DNA of 5,481 nt from contig BEII01000147.1 in assembly GCA_002898935.1 (NCBI GenBank), positions 1-5,481 of the forward strand, in the 5' to 3' direction. Of this stretch, positions 4,843 to 5,481 are shown in pieces; the first letter of the stretch is position 1; each line of letters starts with the position of its first letter. Below the pieces are notes generated by a model that ran no database searches, was not told the DNA's origin, and was given only the letters and a program-made list of their open reading frames with translations. The position numbers were made by a program, and so were the translations under genes. The stretch is from a bacterium HR32 (GTDB taxonomy: Bacteria; Sysuimicrobiota; Sysuimicrobiia; Sysuimicrobiales; Sysuimicrobiaceae).

Positions 4843-5481
4843 TTGATCCGAACCCTGGACCGCTACCTGGTGCGGGAGCTGCTGCCCCCCTTCCTCATGG
4901 GCGTGGGGGGCTTCGTCGTCATCCTGGTGGGCGACATCCTGTACGTGCTGGCCGAGTACCTGGCCCGCGGGCAGGTGGCCGTGGGCGACCTGGTCCGCCT
5001 GCTGTTCTTCAAGATGCCGCACATCCTGGTCATCACCTTTCCCGTTTCCATGCTGTTCGCGTCCCTGCTGGGCCTGGGACGCCTCGCCAAGGACAGCGAG
5101 CTGGTGGCGATGCGGATGGCGGGGCTGTCCCTGGCGCGGGTGTTCGCGCCCACCTGGGCCTTCGCCCTCGTGGTGTCCGGCGCGTCCTTCGCGGTGAACG
5201 AGTACGTGACGCCGTGGGCGAACGAGCGGGCAGACGAGCTCATCCGTCGGTCCATCTTCCGGGAGATCTTCCCCAACGTGAAGCAGAACGTGTTCTTCCG
5301 GGGACCGGGAGACCGCTACTTCTACGTGCGGCACGTGGACTACACGAACCGGGTGCTCGGGGGCGTCATGGTGTACGAGCTGGGCGGGGAGTTCCCCCGG
5401 CTCATCACCGCCAAGCGCGCCACCTTCGGGGAGGGGTACTGGGACCTGGAGGACGGGGTGGTCCGCAGCCTGGACGCGGAC
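4843..5481 (+). CDS. LptF/LptG (YjgP/YjgQ) family permease, N-terminal part
   Basis: These 213 codons stay open to the right edge; the family is usually about 350-400 residues, so roughly half is present. The product is a transmembrane subunit of the LptB2FG ABC transporter, which extracts lipopolysaccharide or a similar lipid from the inner membrane and passes it to the periplasmic Lpt bridge. Typical features are the start IRTLDRYLVRELLPPF (2-17), TM1 about 17-37, TM2 about 53-78 and TM3 about 99-118. Between TM2 and TM3 lies the cytoplasmic coupling helix SELVAMRMAGLS (85-96), which docks on LptB. NEYVTPWANE (119-128) leads into the periplasmic beta-jellyroll, whose first strands (VFFRGPGDRYFYVRHVD, 164-180) are visible. 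TTG 4843 was chosen because the family N-terminus begins there and GAGG lies 5 bases upstream. LptF and LptG cannot be told apart on this half, so no symbol is given. Confidence 0.93.
   Translation, partial: MIRTLDRYLVRELLPPFLMGVGGFVVILVGDILYVLAEYLARGQVAVGDLVRLLFFKMPHILVITFPVSMLFASLLGLGRLAKDSELVAMRMAGLSLARVFAPTWAFALVVSGASFAVNEYVTPWANERADELIRRSIFREIFPNVKQNVFFRGPGDRYFYVRHVDYTNRVLGGVMVYELGGEFPRLITAKRATFGEGYWDLEDGVVRSLDAD

Noticed and set aside
3251..4846. Long plus-strand open frame of 531 codons overlapping the lipoprotein
   Set aside because: Its product is Arg/Gly/Ala/Pro-rich with no domain. The frame from 3378 has a signal peptide, lipobox and Ig-like domain.
3739..5334. Long minus-strand open frame of 531 codons
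   Set aside because: It is antisense to the lipoprotein and LptF/LptG genes and is made of Pro/Arg/Gly/Ala-rich low-complexity sequence. It is a by-product of GC-rich third codon positions.

Overview
The window is very GC-rich and almost fully coding. It uses GTG and TTG as well as ATG starts, and most genes abut or nearly abut. One gene encodes an LptF/LptG-type permease and another a lipoprotein with a lipobox, so the organism is most likely a diderm (outer-membrane) bacterium of a high-GC lineage. The PPOX-type flavin/F420 enzyme looks like the Rv0121 family, best known from actinobacteria and other high-GC phyla. I cannot place the organism further from the sequence. A deep-branching thermophilic or soil lineage is a guess only. 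I saw no mobile element, CRISPR array, rRNA or tRNA.

Left part (1-1127, minus strand): an extended short-chain dehydrogenase/NAD-dependent epimerase (1127 to 162) overlaps by one base, as TGATG, the start of a second gene that runs off the left edge. The 54 visible residues of that gene resemble the N-terminus of NOL1/NOP2/Sun (RsmB/RsmF-like) RNA cytosine methyltransferases. The epimerase GTG start has a TACACT box exactly 7 bases upstream and no Shine-Dalgarno sequence, which suggests a leaderless transcript.

Divergent gap (1128-1188): about 60 bases that must hold promoters for both directions.

Right part (1189-5481, plus strand): five tightly spaced genes, probably one operon. They are a small PPOX-fold oxidoreductase, a polytopic membrane protein with conserved-looking Asp/His positions, a secreted beta-rich protein, a large lipoprotein, and the start of an LptF/LptG permease cut by the right edge. 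The lipoprotein has an SbsA-type Ig-like domain, a Pro/Ala/Ser linker and a helical C-terminal domain. Gaps are 3, 45, 14 and 7 bases. Four of the five products are membrane, exported or lipid-anchored, so the cluster looks like an envelope locus with a redox enzyme at its head.

The least explained element is the lipoprotein. Its C-terminal domain has the layout of a DUF4932-like metallopeptidase, but the place where HExxH would fall reads RAFLR. It sits 7 bases upstream of the LptF/LptG gene.
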